From Amycolatopsis thermalba (lineage in GTDB: Bacteria; Actinomycetota; Actinomycetes; Mycobacteriales; Pseudonocardiaceae), in assembly GCF_003385215.1 (NCBI RefSeq), contig NZ_PQHW01000007.1, forward strand, positions 62,001 to 126,000: a DNA stretch of 64,000 bases. Reading direction: 5' to 3'. Position numbers and translations under genes: made by a program. Below are positions 41,223 to 49,578 of the stretch, piece after piece. The notes beneath the pieces are model-generated. The model made no database searches. It was given only the letters and a program-made list of their open reading frames with translations, and was not told the origin of the DNA. Position 1 is the stretch's first letter. Every line of letters starts with the position of its first letter.

Positions 41223-42661
41223 CCCGCAAGGTGGTGGTGCTGGGCTACGGCATGGCCGGGGCCCGGCTCGCCGACGAGATCCGGGCCCGCGACCCGGAAG
41301 GCGCTCGCGTCACGCTGACCGTCATCGGCGAGGAGCCGCACGCCGCGTACAACCGCGTGCTGCTCTCCGCCGTCGTCGCCGGGACGATGCGCCCCGAGAT
41401 GGTCCGCCTGCACGATCCGGACTGGGCGGCCCGGCACGCGATCGACCTGCGCACGGACGTCAGGGCCGAGCACATCGACCGCGCCGCCCGCCGGATCCGG
41501 CTCAGCGACTCCTCCACTGTGGACTACGACGCGCTGGTGCTGGCGACCGGCAGCCGCCCGTGGCTGCCGCCGATCGAGGGCCTGACCGCCGACGACGGCA
41601 CCCCGGCACCGGGCGTGGTCACCTTCCGCACGCTGGACGACTGCGACCGCATCCTGGACGCCGCCCAGGCCGGGGCGCCGGTCGCGGTGCTCGGCGGCGG
41701 CCTGCTCGGCCTGGAGGCCGCCCGCGGCCTGGCCGGACGCGGCAACCTCGTCACCGTCGTGCACCCGGTCGGCCACGTGATGGAACGCCAGCTCGACGCC
41801 GGGGCCGGTGGCGTGCTGGCCAGGGCGCTGGGCGAGCTGGGCATCGACTTCCGGCTCGGCGCGGGCGCGGCCCGGTACGTTCCCGGCGACGGGCTCAAGC
41901 TCGACGACGGCAGCAAGGTCCACGCCGACCTGGTCGTCGTCAGCACCGGCGTGCGGGCCGAGACCACGCTCGCCGCCGAGGCCGGTCTGGCGGTCGACCG
42001 CGGCATCGTGGTCGACGACGCGCTGCGCACCAGCGACGGCCGCATCCACGCGATCGGCGACTGCGCGCAGCACCCGGGCACGGTGTCCGGCCTGGTCGAG
42101 CCGGCCTGGCAGCAGGCGAAGGTGCTGGCCGACCTGCTGACCGGCGCCGACGTGTCGGCGCGGTACCGCGGCACGCAGGTGATCACCAAGCTGAAGGCGC
42201 GCGGCATCGACCTCACCGCGCTCGGCGACGTGCACACCGATGCGAGCGACCCGGACGCCGAGGTGGTGTGCTTGACCGACCCGGCGCGCGGCCGCTACGC
42301 GAAGCTCGTGGTGCGCGGCGAACGGGTGGCCGGGGCGATCCTGCTGGGTGCGCCGGACGCCGCCGCGAACATCACGCACCTGTTCGACCGGGGTGTCCCG
42401 GTCCCCGAAGACCGGCTCGCCGTCCTGCTCGGGCGCGCGCTGCCGGGCGGGGCGACCGTCGCGTCGAGCCCCGCCGACATCCCGGCGGCCGCCGTCGTCT
42501 GCCGGTGCAACTCGGTGACGAAGGGCCGGCTGGTCGAGGCGTTCCGCGCCGGTGCCACCGACGTCACCGAGCTCGCTTCCGTGACCCGAGCGACAACCGG
42601 ATGTGGCAGCTGTCGCGACGCCGTCTGCGGCATCGCCGACTGGCTCGCCACCACCGCCTAG
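41219..42661 (+). CDS. nasC: Nitrate reductase electron-transfer subunit (FAD, [2Fe-2S] BFD domain)
   Basis: The product has 480 residues. FAD/NAD(P)-binding Rossmann units occupy the first ~310 residues (VVVLGYGMAGARLADEI, VLATGSRPWLPP, VAVLGGGLLGLEAARGLA, IHAIGDCAQHPG). The end is a bacterioferritin-associated ferredoxin-like [2Fe-2S] domain (CRCNSVTKGRLVEAF, then CGSCRDAVC). It is related to the N-terminal part of NirB but lacks the siroheme domains. It should pass electrons from NAD(P)H to the nitrate reductase. It starts within the nasA stop (ATGA). Confidence 0.88.
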   Translation: MTRKVVVLGYGMAGARLADEIRARDPEGARVTLTVIGEEPHAAYNRVLLSAVVAGTMRPEMVRLHDPDWAARHAIDLRTDVRAEHIDRAARRIRLSDSSTVDYDALVLATGSRPWLPPIEGLTADDGTPAPGVVTFRTLDDCDRILDAAQAGAPVAVLGGGLLGLEAARGLAGRGNLVTVVHPVGHVMERQLDAGAGGVLARALGELGIDFRLGAGAARYVPGDGLKLDDGSKVHADLVVVSTGVRAETTLAAEAGLAVDRGIVVDDALRTSDGRIHAIGDCAQHPGTVSGLVEPAWQQAKVLADLLTGADVSARYRGTQVITKLKARGIDLTALGDVHTDASDPDAEVVCLTDPARGRYAKLVVRGERVAGAILLGAPDAAANITHLFDRGVPVPEDRLAVLLGRALPGGATVASSPADIPAAAVVCRCNSVTKGRLVEAFRAGATDVTELASVTRATTGCGSCRDAVCGIADWLATTA

Positions 42662-42670
42662 GGAGGCCAC

Positions 42671-44044
42671 ATGACGACAACGATGACCGCGCCAGCGGCG
42701 CGCAAGCACTGGATCGAGCACTGGGAGCCCGAGAACGAGTCGTTCTGGGAGTCCACCGGCAAGAAGATCGCCCGCCGCAACCTGTGGTTCTCCATCTTCT
42801 CCGAGCACATCGGGTTCTCCATCTGGACACTGTGGTCGGTCATGGTCCTGTTCATGGGACCGCAGTACGGGTTCTCGGCCGCCGACAAGTTCCTGCTCAC
42901 CTCGACCCCGACTCTGGTCGGTGCGATCGCGCGGCTGCCCTACAGCTGGGCGGTGGCGCGCTTCGGCGGTCGCAACTGGACGATCGTCAGCGCAACCCTG
43001 CTGCTGATCCCGAGCATCGGCGCGGCGATCGTGATGGAGCCGGGCACCCCGCTGTGGGGCTTCCTGATCGTCGCGGCGCTGGGTGGTGTCGGCGGCGGCA
43101 ACTTCGCGTCCTCGATGACCAACATCAACGCGTTCTTCCCGGAGAAGGCCAAGGGCATGGCGCTGGGCCTGAACGCGGGCGGCGGCAACCTCGGCGTCGC
43201 CGTGATCCAGCTGCTCGGTCTGCTGATCATCGCCACCGTCGGCACCGGCGCGCCGCGGATCATCCTGTTCATCTACATCCCGCTGATCGTCGTCGCGGCG
43301 CTGTGCTCGGCGTTGTTCATGGACAACATCGCGTCCGTCCGCAACGACAAGAAGGCGATGCGGGAGATCATCGGCGACGCCCACACGTGGGTGATGTCGT
43401 TCCTCTACATCGGCACGTTCGGCTCGTTCATCGGCTACAGCTTCGCCTTCGGCCTGGTGCTGCAGAACCAGTTCGGCCGCACCCCGCTGCAGGCCGCGGC
43501 GGTTACGTTCCTCGGCCCGCTGCTCGGCTCGTTCTCCCGCCCGGCCGGGGGCTGGCTGGCGGACAAGCTGGGCGGCTCGCGCGTCACCTTCACCACGTTC
43601 GTCGGCATGGCGGTGATGACCGTCATCCTGATCATCGCGTCGAACACCCAGTCGCTGGCGTTGTTCACCACGGCCTTCATCGTGTTGTTCGTGCTGACCG
43701 GGGTCGGCAACGGCTCCACCTACAAGAGCATCCCGGCCATCTTCCGCACCAAGGCGAGGGCCGCGATCGCGGCCGGCGCCGACGAGGCGACCGAGATGCT
43801 CAAGGCCCGCAAGCGGTCCGGCGCCCTGATCGGCCTGGCCGGTGCGGTCGGCGCGCTCGGCGGCCTGTTCATCAACCTGGCGTTCCGGCAGTCCTTCCTG
43901 GACACCGGCAGCGGCGTGCCGGCGTTCGTCGGGTTCCTCGTCTTCTACGGGATCTGCTTCGTCCTCACCTGGGCCGTGTACCTCCGCAAGTCGGACGCGC
44001 CGGTGAGCGAGCGCGGGCTGGCTCTCGCCGGTGCCCGGGTCTGA
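42671..44044 (+). CDS. nasK: NarK-type nitrate/nitrite MFS transporter
   Basis: This 457-residue membrane protein has about 12 helices and the two nitrate-signature-like glycine-rich motifs (GGVGGGNFASSMTNINAFFP and LNAGGGNLGVAVIQ, later AIAAGADEATEM). An extended, Trp/Glu-rich N-terminus (HWIEHWEPENESFWESTG) is typical of the actinobacterial NarK2/NarK3 group. It imports nitrate or exchanges nitrate and nitrite for the reductases on either side. ATG 42671 follows GGGAGG. Confidence 0.92.
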   Translation: MTTTMTAPAARKHWIEHWEPENESFWESTGKKIARRNLWFSIFSEHIGFSIWTLWSVMVLFMGPQYGFSAADKFLLTSTPTLVGAIARLPYSWAVARFGGRNWTIVSATLLLIPSIGAAIVMEPGTPLWGFLIVAALGGVGGGNFASSMTNINAFFPEKAKGMALGLNAGGGNLGVAVIQLLGLLIIATVGTGAPRIILFIYIPLIVVAALCSALFMDNIASVRNDKKAMREIIGDAHTWVMSFLYIGTFGSFIGYSFAFGLVLQNQFGRTPLQAAAVTFLGPLLGSFSRPAGGWLADKLGGSRVTFTTFVGMAVMTVILIIASNTQSLALFTTAFIVLFVLTGVGNGSTYKSIPAIFRTKARAAIAAGADEATEMLKARKRSGALIGLAGAVGALGGLFINLAFRQSFLDTGSGVPAFVGFLVFYGICFVLTWAVYLRKSDAPVSERGLALAGARV

Positions 44045-44075
44045 AGCAAGAGCAAGCGAGCAGGAGGTTTCGGTA

Positions 44076-46619
44076 ATGCGCACACTCGTCGTCGTCGGGA
44101 ACGGCATGGTGAGCCACCGGCTGGTGGAGGCACTGCGGGCCGAGGACACCGAGGGCGCCTGGCGGGTCGTCGTGCTCGCCGAGGAGCCGCGCCCGGCCTA
44201 CGACCGGGTTGCCCTGACCTCCTACGTGGATGGCTGGGACGTCCAGGCGCTCACCCTGTCCGGTTCGGATTACGAGGGTGACGACCTGGTCGAGCTGCGG
44301 CTGGGCGACCCGGTCACCGCGATCGACCGGGCGACCAGGACGGTCACCACCGCGTCCGGGCACGTGCAGCCCTACGACGCGCTCGTGCTCGCCACCGGCT
44401 CGCGCCCGTTCGTGCCGCCGGTGCCGGGACACGACCTGCCCGGCTGTTTCGTCTACCGCACGATCGAGGACCTGGACGCGATCCGGGCCGCGGTCGAGCA
44501 CGCGAAGGCGACCAAGCGCGGCCGCGCGGCGGCGATGGTCGTCGGCGGTGGACTGCTCGGCCTGGAGGCGGCGAAGGCCCTGCGCGACATGGGCCTGTCC
44601 CCGCACGTGGTGGAGATGGCGCCGCGGCTGATGCCGCTCCAGGTCGACGACGGCGGTGGCCGGCTGCTGCGCAAGCTGGTCACCGACCTGGACCTGACCG
44701 TCCACACCGGAACTTCGGCCGAGAAGATCGAGCAGGACGGCGACCGCCTGTTCACCAGGCTCACCAACGGCACCGAGCTGGACCTGGACCTGGTGGTGTT
44801 CTCCGCCGGTGTCCGCCCGCGCGACGACCTGGCCCGCTCGTCCGGGCTGGCGGTCGGCGAGCGCGGCGGGATCATCACCGACCTGGCCTGCCGCACCAGC
44901 GATCCGGACATCTGGGCGGTCGGCGAGTGCGCCGCGGTCGAGGGCCGCTGCTACGGCCTGGTCGCCCCGGGCTACACGATGGCCGAGATCGTCGCCGCGC
45001 AGCTGCTCGGCAAGACTGGCGAGTTCCCGGGCGCGGACCTGTCCACCAAGCTGAAGCTGATGGGCGTGGACGTGGCCAGCTTCGGCGACGCGCACGCCAC
45101 CACGGAGAACGCGGTCGAGGTCGTGCTCTCCGACGCGGTCGGCGGGTACTACAAGAAGCTCGTCGTGTCCGAACCTGATGAGCACGGGCGCCGACTCCTG
45201 TTGGGCGGTGTGCTGGTCGGTGACGCGAGCGCGTACAACCTGCTCCGCCCGCTGGTCGGCAGCCCGCTGCCGGCCGATCCGGCCGCGATGCTCGCGCCGG
45301 AAGGCGGCTCCAGTGCGGTGGGTGTGGACGCGCTGCCGGACGAGGCGCAGATCTGCTCGTGCAACGCGGTCAGCAAGGGCGCCATCACCAGCGCGATCCA
45401 CGACGAGGGCTGCGACAGCGTCGCGAAGATCAAGGGCTGCACCAAGGCGGGCACGACGTGCGGGTCGTGCGTGCCGATGCTGGCGAAGCTGCTCGACGCC
45501 TGCGGGGTCGAGCAGTCCAAGGCGCTGTGCGAGCACTTCGCCTACTCGCGCCAGGAGCTGTTCCAGATCCTCAGCGCTACCCGCATCACCACGTTCGGCG
45601 AACTGATCGCCAAGCACGGCACCGGCTCGGGCTGTGAGATCTGCAAGCCGGCCGTCGCCTCGATCCTCGCCACGCTCGACACGACCCACCGCGACGGCGG
45701 TCACGTCCTGGCCGGCGAGCAGGCCGCGCTGCAGGACACCAACGACCACTTCCTGGCGAACATGCAGCGCAACGGCACCTACTCGGTCGTGCCGCGGATC
45801 CCCGGCGGCGAGATCACCCCGGCGAAGCTGAAGGTGATCGCCGAGGTCGCCGAGGAGTTCGGGCTCTACACCAAGATCACCGGCGGGCAGCGGATCGACC
45901 TGTTCGGCGCGACCGTGGACCAGCTGCCGCACATCTGGAAACGGCTGGTGGACGCCGGGATGGAGTCCGGGCACGCCTACGGCAAGTCGCTGCGCACGGT
46001 GAAGTCGTGCGTCGGCTCCACCTGGTGCCGCTACGGCGTGCAGGACAGCGTCGGCCTGGCCGTCGAGCTGGAGCTGCGCTACCGCGGCCTGCGCTCGCCG
46101 CACAAGCTCAAGGCCGGGGTGTCCGGTTGCGCCCGCGAGTGCGCCGAGGCCCGCGGCAAGGACTTCGGCGTGATCGCGACCGAGAAGGGCTGGAACCTCT
46201 ACGTCGGCGGCAACGGCGGCGCCCTGCCCCGGCACGCCGAGCTGCTGGCGTCCGACCTGGACAAGGACACGCTGATCACCTACATCGACCGGTTCCTGAT
46301 GTTCTACGTGCGCACCGCCGACCGGCTGCAGCGCACCGCGCCGTGGATCGAGGAGATGGACGGCGGCCTGGACCACCTGCGGGCGGTGATCGTCGACGAC
46401 AAGCTCGGCATCTGCGAGGAGCTGGACGCCGCGATGGCCAAGCACGTGCAGAACTACGCCGACGAGTGGCGCGGCGTGCTGGAGGACCCGGCGAAGCTGG
46501 CCCGGTTCACCTCGTTCGTCAACGCGCCGGGCACGCCCGACCCGACCATCTCGTTCCGCGCCGAACGTGACCAGAAAGTCCCCGTCCTGCTGGGTGTTCC
46601 GGAGGTGGTTTCGCGATGA
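44076..46619 (+). CDS. nirB: NAD(P)H nitrite reductase large subunit
   Basis: The product has 847 residues with the full NirB order. The FAD/NAD(P) domains are residues 1-~310 (VVVGNGMVSHRLVEAL, VVGGGLLGLEAAKALRDMG). The [2Fe-2S] BFD domain is CSCNAVSKGAI with CTKAGTTCGSC. The ferredoxin-like half domain follows, then the siroheme/4Fe-4S ligands SCVGSTWCRYG and SGCARECAEARG. It reduces nitrite to ammonium with six electrons from NAD(P)H and needs siroheme. ATG 44076 follows AGGAGG at 44062-44067. Its stop overlaps the nirD start. Confidence 0.95.
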   Translation: MRTLVVVGNGMVSHRLVEALRAEDTEGAWRVVVLAEEPRPAYDRVALTSYVDGWDVQALTLSGSDYEGDDLVELRLGDPVTAIDRATRTVTTASGHVQPYDALVLATGSRPFVPPVPGHDLPGCFVYRTIEDLDAIRAAVEHAKATKRGRAAAMVVGGGLLGLEAAKALRDMGLSPHVVEMAPRLMPLQVDDGGGRLLRKLVTDLDLTVHTGTSAEKIEQDGDRLFTRLTNGTELDLDLVVFSAGVRPRDDLARSSGLAVGERGGIITDLACRTSDPDIWAVGECAAVEGRCYGLVAPGYTMAEIVAAQLLGKTGEFPGADLSTKLKLMGVDVASFGDAHATTENAVEVVLSDAVGGYYKKLVVSEPDEHGRRLLLGGVLVGDASAYNLLRPLVGSPLPADPAAMLAPEGGSSAVGVDALPDEAQICSCNAVSKGAITSAIHDEGCDSVAKIKGCTKAGTTCGSCVPMLAKLLDACGVEQSKALCEHFAYSRQELFQILSATRITTFGELIAKHGTGSGCEICKPAVASILATLDTTHRDGGHVLAGEQAALQDTNDHFLANMQRNGTYSVVPRIPGGEITPAKLKVIAEVAEEFGLYTKITGGQRIDLFGATVDQLPHIWKRLVDAGMESGHAYGKSLRTVKSCVGSTWCRYGVQDSVGLAVELELRYRGLRSPHKLKAGVSGCARECAEARGKDFGVIATEKGWNLYVGGNGGALPRHAELLASDLDKDTLITYIDRFLMFYVRTADRLQRTAPWIEEMDGGLDHLRAVIVDDKLGICEELDAAMAKHVQNYADEWRGVLEDPAKLARFTSFVNAPGTPDPTISFRAERDQKVPVLLGVPEVVSR

Positions 46620-46966
46620 CCGCGGTGGAGGAGAAGCGCGCCACGGAGGCGGTCGAGATCTGCCCGGTCGACCGGCTGATCCCCGGTCGCGGGGTGGCCG
46701 CCCTGCTGCCCGACGGGCGGCAGGTGGCGATCTTCCGCACGGTGACCGGCGACGTCTATGCCTTGTCCAATGTGGACCCGTTCACCAAGGCGGCGGTGCT
46801 CTCGCGGGGGATCATCGGTGACGTGAAGGGCGTGCCGCACGTCGCTTCGCCCATGCTGAAGCACCGGTTCGAGCTGGCCACCGGCAACTCGCTGGACGAC
46901 GAGACGGTGGCTGTGCGCACGTATCCGGTGCGGGTGATCGAGGGTGTGGTGTACCTCCAGCCATGA
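46616..46966 (+). CDS. nirD: Nitrite reductase small subunit
   Basis: The 116-residue protein has the Rieske-like fold of NirD (ICPVDRLIPGRGVAALLPDG, SNVDPFTKAAVLSRGIIGD, VASPMLKHRFELATG). The Cys/His cluster ligands are absent, as is normal for NirD. It completes the NirBD enzyme. ATG 46616 overlaps nirB, and the gene ends in an ATGA overlap with the HemD-type regulator. Confidence 0.93.
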   Translation: MTAVEEKRATEAVEICPVDRLIPGRGVAALLPDGRQVAIFRTVTGDVYALSNVDPFTKAAVLSRGIIGDVKGVPHVASPMLKHRFELATGNSLDDETVAVRTYPVRVIEGVVYLQP

Positions 46967-48075
46967 TCGATTCCCCCGGTGTCCTCCCGCTCGCCGGGTT
47001 CGCGGTGGGCATCACGGCCGCGCGCCGCGCGGACGAGCTCGGCGCGCTGCTGGTGCGCCAGGGCGCGACCGTGCGGTACGGGCCGGCGATCCGGATCGTG
47101 CCGCTCGCCGACGACACCGAGCTGCACGCCGCGACCGTGCGGATGCTGGCGGAGCCGGTCGACGTGGTCGTGGCGACCACCGGCATCGGGTTCCGCGGGT
47201 GGGTCGAGGCGGCCGAGGGCTGGGGTCTCGGCGAGGCGCTGGTCAGCCGCCTCGGCGAGGCGTCGCTGCTGGCCCGTGGGCCGAAGGCGCGTGGCGCGAT
47301 CCGCGCGGCCGGGTTGTCGGAGAGCTACTCGCCGGCCTCGGAGAGCAGCGCGGAGCTGCTCCAGCACCTGCTGGCGTCCGGTGTGGACGGTCAGCGGGTC
47401 GCGGTGCAGCTGCACGGCGAGCCCCTGCCGTACTTCGTGGAATCGTTGCGGGAGGCCGGGGCCGAGGTCATCGAGGTGCCGGTGTACCGCTGGGTCGGGC
47501 CGTCCGATCCGGGGCCGCTGGACCGGCTGATCGACGCGGTGCTGGACGGCTCGGTGGACGCGATGCCGTTCACCAGCGCGCCGGCCGCGGCGAGCACGCT
47601 GGCGATGGCCAAGCGCACCGGCCGGCTCGCGGCGCTGGTGGAGGCGCTGACGCACCGGGTGCTGGTCGCGTGCGTCGGGCCGATCACGGCGGCCCCGCTG
47701 GCGGCGGTCGGGATCCCCACCGTGCAGCCGGAGCGGGCGCGCATCGGCGCGCTGGCGCGGACGGTGTCGCAGGCGCTGGTCGAGCGGTCACCGAAGCTGC
47801 GGGCGGCCGGGCGGCTCATCGAGCTGCGCGGCCAAGCGGCCATTGTGGACGGTCAGCTGTGCGACGTGGCGCCCGCGCCGATGGCGGTGCTGCGAGCGCT
47901 GGCCCGCGAGCCCGGCCGGGTCGTCTCGCGCCGGGAACTGACGTCGGCACTGCCCGGCGGCGGTGAGGAACACGCGGTGGAGACCGCGATCGGGCGGCTG
48001 CGCACGTCGCTCGGCGAAGGGAAGCTCGTGCAGACCGTGGTGAAGCGCGGATACCGGTTGGCGGTGGAACGATGA
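46963..48075 (+). CDS. HemD-domain protein with C-terminal winged helix (NnaR-type regulator)
   Basis: The product has 370 residues. Residues ~1-265 are a uroporphyrinogen-III synthase-like domain (GITAARRADELGALLVRQGA, VVATTGIGFRGWVEAAEGWG, PFTSAPAAASTLAMA). Residues ~280-370 are an OmpR/PhoB-type winged helix (LRALAREPGRVVSRRELTSA, VETAIGRLRTSLGEGKLVQT, then VVKRGYRL). This architecture matches NnaR of Streptomyces and Rv0260c, which act as activators of nitrate and nitrite genes, NnaR together with GlnR. It is therefore more likely a regulator than a tetrapyrrole enzyme, perhaps sensing a tetrapyrrole or siroheme intermediate. It overlaps both neighbours by 4 nt. Confidence 0.85.
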   Translation: MIDSPGVLPLAGFAVGITAARRADELGALLVRQGATVRYGPAIRIVPLADDTELHAATVRMLAEPVDVVVATTGIGFRGWVEAAEGWGLGEALVSRLGEASLLARGPKARGAIRAAGLSESYSPASESSAELLQHLLASGVDGQRVAVQLHGEPLPYFVESLREAGAEVIEVPVYRWVGPSDPGPLDRLIDAVLDGSVDAMPFTSAPAAASTLAMAKRTGRLAALVEALTHRVLVACVGPITAAPLAAVGIPTVQPERARIGALARTVSQALVERSPKLRAAGRLIELRGQAAIVDGQLCDVAPAPMAVLRALAREPGRVVSRRELTSALPGGGEEHAVETAIGRLRTSLGEGKLVQTVVKRGYRLAVER

Positions 48076-48755
48076 TCGTGCTGGCAGCGCATGGGACGCG
48101 GGACCCGCGGGGCGCGCGGGTGATCGAGGAGCTGGCGGACCGCGTGCGGGCCGGGACGCCGGTGCCGGTGCGGGTGGCCTACGCCGACGTGCGGCAGCCC
48201 GACGTGACGACGGTCCTCGATGCGGTGCGCGGCTACCAGGCGATCGTCGTGCCCGCGTTCCTGGCCGCCGGGTACCACGTGCGAACCGACATCCCGGCGC
48301 AGATCGCCGCGAGCGGGCACCGGAACGTGCTGCTGGCCGACCCGTTCGGCCCGGCGCCCGAGCTGGTCGGCGTGATGCGGGACCGGCTGGAGTGGGCTGG
48401 CTACCGCGCGGGTGACGCGGTCGTGCTGGCCGCGGCGGGCTCCAGCGATCCACGCGCGCTCGCCGAGGTGCGGGTTGCCGCGGATGCCCTGGGTGCGGTG
48501 CTGGGCACGTCCGTGCGGGTGGGTTACGTCGCGACGGCGCAGCCCTCGATCGCCGACGCGGTGGCCCGGGCGCGGGGGCGGGGCCGCCGGGTGGCGGTGG
48601 CGTCGTGGCTGCTGGCGCCGGGGTTGTTCCAGCGGAAGGTGCTGGACGCGGGCGCGGACGTGGTGGCCGATCCGCTGGGCGTGCACCCGGACGTGGTGGA
48701 CCTGGTGCTGGCCCGGTATCAGCAGGCGCAGCGGCGGCTCGCGGTCGCCGCCTGA
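48072..48755 (+). CDS. Sirohydrochlorin chelatase (CbiX/SirB type)
   Basis: The 227-residue protein is a CbiX-type chelatase. The metal/substrate His lies in LAAHGTRDPRG and a second conserved stretch is VVPAFLAAGYHVRTDIP. The C-terminal repeat of the fold (VASWLLAPGLFQRKVLDAGA) is present. It inserts Fe2+ into sirohydrochlorin to give siroheme, the cofactor NirB requires, which explains its place at the end of the operon. ATG 48072 overlaps the preceding stop. Insertion of Co2+ instead is possible. Confidence 0.87.
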   Translation: MIVLAAHGTRDPRGARVIEELADRVRAGTPVPVRVAYADVRQPDVTTVLDAVRGYQAIVVPAFLAAGYHVRTDIPAQIAASGHRNVLLADPFGPAPELVGVMRDRLEWAGYRAGDAVVLAAAGSSDPRALAEVRVAADALGAVLGTSVRVGYVATAQPSIADAVARARGRGRRVAVASWLLAPGLFQRKVLDAGADVVADPLGVHPDVVDLVLARYQQAQRRLAVAA

Positions 48756-48774
48756 GACTTGTGGTTCGCTGGAT

Positions 48775-48793
48775 GAAACAGTAGTTTCTGTTT
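48775..48793 (+). promoter_or_regulatory. AT-rich inverted repeat upstream of the SDR gene
   Basis: AAACAG-TAGTTT-CTGTTT (48776-48793) is a perfect 6-bp inverted repeat, with a second overlapping one, GAAAC-AGTA-GTTTC (48775-48788). It lies 2 nt before GTG 48796 and includes -10-like TAGTTT. In this GC-rich sequence it stands out as a promoter with an operator. Confidence 0.5.
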
Positions 48794-48795
48794 TC

Positions 48796-49539
48796 GTGAA
48801 GCGCTACGTGGGTCGCGTCGTCCTGATCACCGGTGCCGGGCAGGGGCTCGGCCGTGCCATGGCGCGCCGGTTCGCCGACGAGGGGGCGTCGCTGGCGTTG
48901 TGCGACGTCAACGAGGCCGCGGTGAAGGAGACCGCGGCCGACTGCATCGACGTGCGGGCGTCCGTGGTGGACGTGGCCGATCCGGCGCAGGTCGGTTCGT
49001 GGGTGGCGGGGACGCTGGCAGCGTTCGGGCGGGTGGACGTGCTGGTCAACAACGCCGGGGTGATCCGCGACAACCGGCTGGAGCGGATGACCGACGACGA
49101 GTGGGACGCGGTGATCGACGTCAGCCTGCGCGGCATGTTCAACTGCAGCCGGGCGGTGTTCGGTGCGATGAAGCGGCAGGGGTACGGGCGGCTGCTGTCG
49201 TTGTCGTCGATGTGCTGGCGCGGGAACTTCGGCCAGGTGAACTACTCCGCGGCGAAGGCCGGGGTGGTCGGGATGGCACGCACGATCGCGCTGGAAGGCG
49301 CGCGGCACGGCGTGACCTCGAACGCGATCGCACCGGGGCTGATCGCGACGCCGATGCTGGCGTCGATGGACGACAAGGCACGGGCGAAGCTGGCCGCGCG
49401 GGTTCCGGTGGGGCACATCGGCGACCCGGCGGACATCGCGGAGGCGGCGGCGTTCCTGTGCTCGGAGGCGGCCGGCTACGTGACCGGGGTGGTGCTGGAT
49501 GTGGATGGCGGCATCAGCATCGGCAGTGCGTTGCGCTGA
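48796..49539 (+). CDS. Short-chain dehydrogenase/reductase (FabG-like)
   Basis: The 247-residue protein has all classical SDR motifs: TGAGQGLGRAMA (cofactor), DVADP, NNAGVIRDN, Ser in LLSLSSMCWRGN and the intact YSAAK. The end is VVLDVDGGISIGSALR. It is an NAD(P)-dependent oxidoreductase, resembling 3-oxoacyl-ACP/CoA reductases. It follows the nitrate operon but has its own AT-rich promoter region, so it is probably regulated separately. It converges on the AlkZ-like gene. Confidence 0.88.
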   Translation: MKRYVGRVVLITGAGQGLGRAMARRFADEGASLALCDVNEAAVKETAADCIDVRASVVDVADPAQVGSWVAGTLAAFGRVDVLVNNAGVIRDNRLERMTDDEWDAVIDVSLRGMFNCSRAVFGAMKRQGYGRLLSLSSMCWRGNFGQVNYSAAKAGVVGMARTIALEGARHGVTSNAIAPGLIATPMLASMDDKARAKLAARVPVGHIGDPADIAEAAAFLCSEAAGYVTGVVLDVDGGISIGSALR

Positions 49540-49578
49540 CGAGACCGCGGTGCGCCCGCGACGGCTTCGGCGACGGTG

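Noticed and set aside
40958-44149. 1063-codon open frame antisense to the nitrate genes
   Set aside because: No recognisable domain, Arg/His/Asp/Gly-rich composition and exact overlap with clear genes on the other strand. Long antisense frames are expected at this GC content.
46616-46966. NirD lacking Rieske cluster ligands as an anomaly
   Set aside because: Absence of the Cys/His ligands is normal for NirD.
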